Shown here piece after piece: positions 60,544-64,000 of a stretch of DNA of 64,000 nucleotides. Source of the DNA: Amia ocellicauda (lineage: Eukaryota; Chordata; Actinopteri; Amiiformes; Amiidae); contig NC_089857.1 in NCBI RefSeq assembly GCF_036373705.1, positions 37,272,784 to 37,336,783 of the forward strand, given 5' to 3'. The position numbers and the translations under genes are program-made. The first letter of the stretch is position 1. Each line of letters begins with the position of its first letter. The notes beneath the pieces are model-generated. The model saw only the letters and a program-made list of their open reading frames with translations, had not been told where the DNA came from and made no database searches.

Positions 60544-61586
60544 TGGATAAAAGTTTTATTAAAAGATACCAATATACCAAATCAGTATTTGATTTATAGG
60601 TTAATTCCACCACAGGCATGCTGGATTCTGGAATATAAATTGCAGATGCATTAGTTTTGCTCTTTAGGCTTCACATGAAAATGCAACGTCAGAATTAGAT
60701 GCACACATTCATGAAATCCTTGGTCTTTAATAAAAGCACTTATGTGGTCTGTACTAATTAAAGGGTTACAGATCCAGCAGCTTTCTATAAATCAATGTAA
60801 ACTAATCTGAGGTAACTCCAGCAAAACATCTACAATCAGGTTAGTTTCCCACTGATGCACACTGCACTGGTCAGTAGTGTCGGGAATTTGGAAGGTTCTG
60901 GGCAAAAACAAACCAACAAATCCAAAGGAAATAGGGTGTTGAAAGAACAATTCTGGAGGCTGCATAGACAAGTGCAAACACAGAACAGTCACATATTGAA
61001 GCCAGTGCATAGGAAAGATAAAGCACTTAAGGTATTTGCAAACATTAACCACTCAATAAAGCTTCATGATGTGGGAAAAAAATAGTCCAGTTTATATACA
61101 GTATCCAACCAGAATTAAAAATGCAACAAGAAACCGCATACAAGGCTTTAACAGAGATGCAAAGTTTACAGACTACCCATACACCAGCACAAGTCTTAAT
61201 AAAATAAAACTAAAATTACAGTCCCAAACACCCTACTATCTTTGCATAGAAAGAGAGGAGCATTAAGCAGATGGGACTTTGGCAGATGTGTTTCAAAGTT
61301 TTTTAAAAAAAAATGGCATGAATTAAAGATTTTCAAGTTCAAGCAAAAAAAAAAAAAAAAATTACAAAATACTGGATGTATGCTGTATTACAGATCATTT
61401 CCATGCTTCTTGTATGCAATCTGTAAACTGAAGAGGGAGGCAATTTAACTTGTTTTTATAAAGCACACCTGTCATTCAAAATTAGTAAAATACAATCATA
61501 GAGCTCTGAGGAAGGGGACAAAAGTAAGGTTGGGCCTCCTCACATCCCCCTCGTTAGCACAGCAATTAGCCAAACTGTTATAGTCA
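60171..61586 (-). other. fem1c: Probable FEM1C 3' UTR
   Basis: This follows the FEM1C TAA stop. A minus-strand AATAAA at 60176-60171 would give a 1.4-kb 3' UTR; another at about 60558-60553 would give a 1-kb one. Homopolymer A tracts lie at 60517-60542 and 61345-61361 on the plus strand. The extent is an estimate. Confidence 0.4.
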
Positions 61587-62896
61587 TTATCTATGAAGGA
61601 TCACAAATGATTCCAGTTTCTGAGGGATGTGTCCGCTGAAAATGAGGTTGTGCTTAACGATGGCTCGTGCTGCCAGACACTGCAGAGTGGTGTGATTGAT
61701 GGGCTGGATCAAGTTCTTGGCCATTTCCTTCTCGTCAAGCAAGTCACAAGCAGTCTGCTTAAAGGAATTTGTACTGTCAAAGTGGGTCCCGCACGCAATC
61801 AGTAGGTTCATGATGTCCGGGTGGTTGTTAAAAGCAGCCACGTGGAGGGGACTGTTATTGTCCTCATCCCTGCAGTTCACATCAGCCCCACATTCCACAA
61901 GGATGGAGGTGACCTGGTAGGAGGGGAACTTGCACACAGGGTAGCGCCCCACACAGGTAGTATTCCGGTCCACTGCCAGGTGCAGCGGGCTGTAACCGTT
62001 TTTCCCACACGGCTGCAACTTGAGGAACCTGTAGATGGTCTCCTTCTTGAAGTGGTCCTGTTCCGTGGTGCACTGGACTTTCTCAAGCAGACAGATCAGG
62101 TGCAAAATAATGGACAGCGCCTTGCTGAGCTGGGTGGGGTCAGGCAGCGGCTGCAGCTGCTTGACGGCTCTCTCGATCTCCAGCACGCTCTTGCTGAGGA
62201 TGCCCATCAAGTCGTCAAAGGAGACCGACGTCCCCAGCAGCCCCTTCGCGCGGTCTTGCAACATGAACGAGAAGAGCTCGGCAAAGGAGAGCAAGCTGCT
62301 GGCGGTCATGGGGCTCAGAGGGTCCAGATTGCTCTGCTGCATGTCCAGGGCATATTTCCAAAGATTGATGCACCTCTCGAAGTTGCCAGAGTCAGCGTAG
62401 ACCGCTCCTCTGTAGCGAATGTAGTAGGAGGTGTCTGGATGGGAGGGGCCCAGGATCCTCTCTCTGATAAGCAGGGCCTGCATCCTCATCTCGTCTGGGT
62501 CTGCAATCAGGTTATCGAGCTCATCTGCACAGTTTACTTCCCTGGCATAATCGTAAGCCATTATCAGCTGCTTTGGCTCTGGCTTATAAAGGATATTGCT
62601 GCAGTCACTGTACCGCATGTCCATTGCCCTCTTCCAATATTTCAACGCACCCAGAAGGTCCCTCTTTTTGTCCACAAAAGTGGCACCCAGCAACTCCAGT
62701 GCATTGATCCTCTCGGTTCTGTTAGTCTGCTGGTGCTGCGTAAGAAAGTCAACAATGTTCGTATGCCCAGTCACACTGGCCGATAGCAAGGGGGTCATAC
62801 TGTAGCCATCTTTCTCCATTTTAGCACCGTACTTCAGCAGCATTTTCATGATGTCCAGGCTCCCCGATTCAGCACAGTCATGCAATGCGGTGTTAC
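61587..62896 (-). CDS. fem1c: FEM1C, last coding exon (435 residues), CUL2 substrate receptor
   Basis: FEM1C is the substrate receptor of a CUL2-Elongin B/C ubiquitin ligase that recognises proteins ending in Arg (C-degrons). The exon starts after a TTCATCAG acceptor (62898-62897), completes a Gly codon and runs 435 codons to TAA. It encodes an ankyrin repeat (GNTALHDCAESGSLDIMKML), then MTPLLSASVTGHTNIVDFLT, and a TPR-like region (RERILGPSHPDTSYYIRYRG, CINLWKYALDMQQ). C-terminal ankyrins follow (CGADVNCRDEDNNSPLHVAA). The end shows a BC-box-like TTLQCLAARAIV and a CUL2-box-like HIPQKLESFV. The protein ends in LHR. Family members are about 617 residues, so roughly 180 N-terminal residues sit in an exon beyond position 64000. 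Confidence 0.96.
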
Positions 62897-64000
62897 CTGA
62901 TGAACAAGGAAATATTAAAGATCATCAGACTGCTATCTTGGATAAATACTTGGAACGTAGGAATTGTTTTGGGCTAGTTCATAAAATAGGCTAAAATATC
63001 AAAGCAATCTGTACAAGCAGAAAATCTTTGAAGAACATTGTAACATTTAAAACACAGAACAAGAGAGGTCTTATATTTTCTTACTTCACAAACTATGAGA
63101 AAGTAGTATGACAATTGCTTTCGGTCTCACTTAACACCAGACAGGCAAACATTGTTTCAGCAAACAAACTCTACATTTTTGTCACATCTTAAGTAGAAAA
63201 GATTTGCATATTTTTAAAGTCACTTTTCCCATGCATCCCCAGGAAAGTTAATTTTCCATTTAAACAAAAGTGTGAATATCTACATTATTGTAAATTAAGA
63301 AATGTGGTCGAAAGCTCGTAAAGTGCCTGAGACAATACAGTGGTCCTCAATTCACTACTCTGAGGGTAGAAATCCTGGAAGTTTGCCAGCACAGTAGGAT
63401 TGACTTCTGTTCCAAGAAAGCGTTTTTTAGTTTCCTAAAAGACTAAATTGGGGAAGAAACCAACATAAGAAGTATAGGCTTAGAAATAGATTTTAATAAG
63501 TCATAGCAATGCCAAGGATATGCCATGACTCATGTATTCTATTGCTCTAAATGTACGTCTCTAAAACAACATCTCAACACCACCCTGTGACATGGTGTTA
63601 TCACAGGGCAAATCCCAGGGTTCCTGCTTGTCAATGATCAATTCAATGGAGCTGATGAATGCGTTGGTTTTAATAATGTAAATAACAAGGAATAATACTT
63701 GACATGGTGCCGTTTGTTCTCATAGGAAACTAGTATTTTATGGTTTAAAGTCTCTGAATCACTCCATTTAGGGGATTTAAAATGTAATGAATGATTTTCT
63801 TCACTCTTAATACACCCTGCCCCTTCCCACAAAAAACTACAAATGGCTTAAATATGGATAGGAAAGCCTTCCTACTGTAGTTACTATGGTAACTTGGAGC
63901 TCAGTGGCGAGAGGCAGGCGGCTCCCAGGACTGTACAGACCGCTGCAGGTCCTACTGTATAATGGATGGGAGTGAGTGGGTGGATGTCAGGAAGACACTC
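62897..64000. other. FEM1C intron upstream of the last coding exon
   Basis: The expected N-terminal ankyrin exon is not found here. An RFX-like palindrome GTTACTATGGTAAC lies at 63880-63893 within a slightly GC-rich stretch to 63960. Nothing else was recognised. Confidence 0.6.

Noticed and set aside
61821..62786. 321-codon open frame on the plus strand
   Set aside because: It is the antisense shadow of the FEM1C exon. The minus-strand frame matches FEM1C end to end; the plus-strand frame resembles nothing.
62897..64000. N-terminal FEM1C ankyrin exon
   Set aside because: All frames were read for the expected ankyrin repeats and none is present; the exon must lie beyond the window.

Overview
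The window is vertebrate nuclear DNA, most likely from a ray-finned fish. It is AT-rich, with spliced genes and long intergenic stretches full of AT and CA microsatellites, Tc1/mariner elements, a CR1-like LINE and short hairpin elements. Exon junctions were placed by hand from GT/AG signals, reading-frame continuity and remembered vertebrate homologues. No alignment was run, and the species cannot be fixed from the sequence.

Four genes lie head to tail, all on the minus strand. From low to high coordinate they are TRIM36 (first coding exons only, about 0.2-6.6 kb), PGGT1B (complete, 9 exons, 9,016-19,807), CCDC112 (complete, 10 exons, 21,118-24,821) and FEM1C (large last coding exon, 61,587-62,896). 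This is the order and orientation of human 5q22, so the block is old conserved synteny. The reconstructed PGGT1B frame is 377 codons plus stop and keeps its zinc ligands. CCDC112 is 502 codons plus stop.

The genes share no pathway. TRIM36 is a RING ubiquitin ligase, PGGT1B is the catalytic beta subunit of geranylgeranyltransferase I, CCDC112 is a coiled-coil protein linked to centriolar satellites and cilia, and FEM1C is a CUL2 substrate receptor. TRIM36 appears to have a second first exon (1,058-1,102) with its own TATA, GC-box and RFX-like promoter.

The roughly 35 kb between CCDC112 and FEM1C holds no recognisable host gene. It contains two fused Tc1 fossils (36 kb), a 5'-truncated CR1-like LINE (37.3-39.9 kb) and two full-length 1,221-bp Tc1/mariner copies in opposite orientation (42.0 and 51.8 kb). 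It also contains a 72-bp mini-element (44.2 kb), a long-armed hairpin (45.5 kb) and a 306-bp fold-back element made of 20-bp palindromic units (48.0 kb).

The points most worth a second look are the fold-back element, the complementary lesions in the two Tc1/mariner copies (one lacks the first catalytic Asp, the other its ATG), and the alternative TRIM36 promoter.
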